Source: Halobaculum limi
Lineage (GTDB): Archaea > Halobacteriota > Halobacteria > Halobacteriales > Haloferacaceae
Assembly: GCF_029490015.1 (NCBI RefSeq)
Contig: NZ_CP120468.1
Span: 1,612,001-1,676,000 of the forward strand
Length of the DNA: 64,000 nt
Direction: 5' to 3'
Within the stretch, counting starts at the first letter, position 1, and every line of letters begins with the position of its first letter. The notes under the pieces are model-generated. The model was given only the letters and a program-made list of their open reading frames with translations, was not told the DNA's origin and did not search any database. Positions 63,688 through 64,000 of this stretch are shown one piece after another. A program made the translations under genes and the position numbers.

Positions 63688-64000
63688 ATGGCACCAGCGA
63701 CCATCGACACTAACCAGGCCACGGCGTTCGGGGCGACGGTTCGCGGGACCGTAATCCGCCCCGGAGACACGAACTACGACGAGGCGCGTGCGGTGTGGAA
63801 CGGGATGATCGACAAACGGCCCGCCCTCATCGTACGGTGCCGTGGTGCCGCTGACGTCATCGCCGCGGTGAACTTCGCCCGCGAACACGACCTCCCAGTA
63901 GCCGTCCGTGGCGGGGGACACAACGTCGCCGGGACCGCCGTTTGCGACGACGGACTCGTGATCGACCTCTCCGAGATGCGGGGCGTGCGGGTGGCCCCCC
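63688..64000 (+). CDS. FAD-linked oxidoreductase (BBE-like), 5' part only
   Basis: From ATG 63688 the frame is open to the window edge (104 codons). The sequence IVRCRGAADVIAAVNFAREH followed by VAVRGGGHNVAGTAV is the FAD-binding PCMH domain of berberine-bridge-type oxidases; the His in GGGHN is the usual covalent FAD attachment residue. Substrates in this family are sugars or alcohols. Divergent from the HTH gene, which may regulate it. Confidence 0.9.
   Translation, partial: MAPATIDTNQATAFGATVRGTVIRPGDTNYDEARAVWNGMIDKRPALIVRCRGAADVIAAVNFAREHDLPVAVRGGGHNVAGTAVCDDGLVIDLSEMRGVRVAP

Noticed and set aside
1-64000. CRISPR array, tRNA or rRNA genes
   Set aside because: No regularly spaced repeats, T-loop type sequences or rRNA segments were found on reading both strands by eye.

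Overview
The window is haloarchaeal chromosome (class Halobacteria). Evidence: acidic, Asp/Glu-rich proteins; several Tat and lipobox leaders; a TFIIB paralogue; two archaellins with class III signal peptides; leaderless genes with a TATA box about 22-30 bases before the start codon. Composition splits it into three parts. The ends (1-1.8 kb and about 47.9-64 kb) are GC-rich. The middle (about 1.8-47.8 kb) is visibly more AT-rich, most strongly at 16-28 kb, and looks like an accessory cell-surface island.

Layout. 1-1.8 kb: the end of a probable conjugation/type IV secretion-like cluster, with a secreted protein cut by the window edge and a VirB2/TrbC-like small membrane protein. 2-10.7 kb: four PQQ-type beta-propeller lipoproteins around a Yip1-like membrane protein and a PH-domain membrane protein, bracketed by a decayed TFB fragment and an intact TFB paralogue; a SWIM zinc-finger gene follows. 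11-31 kb: activated-sugar and nonulosonic-acid (sialic-acid-like) biosynthesis. GlmU-like and GlmS could feed UDP-GlcNAc to NeuC, NeuB and NeuA. A flippase, two SDR epimerases, a nucleotidylyltransferase, a capsule-type transferase, an alkaline-phosphatase-fold enzyme and WbqC accompany them, plus an unusual trio (cysteine-synthase-like, Asp/Glu racemase-like, asparagine-synthetase-like). 31-47.5 kb: a second surface-polysaccharide block with beta-helix proteins, GT2 and GT4 glycosyltransferases, a second flippase, a GT-C-like membrane protein, a PIG-L deacetylase and a DUF1616 protein. 47.5-52 kb: a zinc microprotein, an AbrB-type regulator and a 1179-residue VirD4/TraG-like ATPase with a nuclease-like tail. 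51.9-54.9 kb: two archaellin genes with almost identical 5' ends around a second DUF1616 gene. 56-64 kb: ordinary GC-rich chromosome with carbonic anhydrase, a luciferase-like protein, a methyltransferase, an ABC exporter, a DUF998 protein, a Tat lipoprotein, an HTH regulator and the start of an FAD oxidoreductase.

How it may fit together (inference): the island makes and exports a nonulosonate-containing glycan that could decorate surface proteins, including the sequon-rich archaellins. No AglB oligosaccharyltransferase, GlmM, tRNA, complete IS element or CRISPR array was seen. The least explained parts are the amino-acid-enzyme trio inside the sialic-acid block, the PQQ-lipoprotein/TFB locus, the tandem-hairpin stretch at 28.0 kb and the tail of the VirD4-like ATPase.
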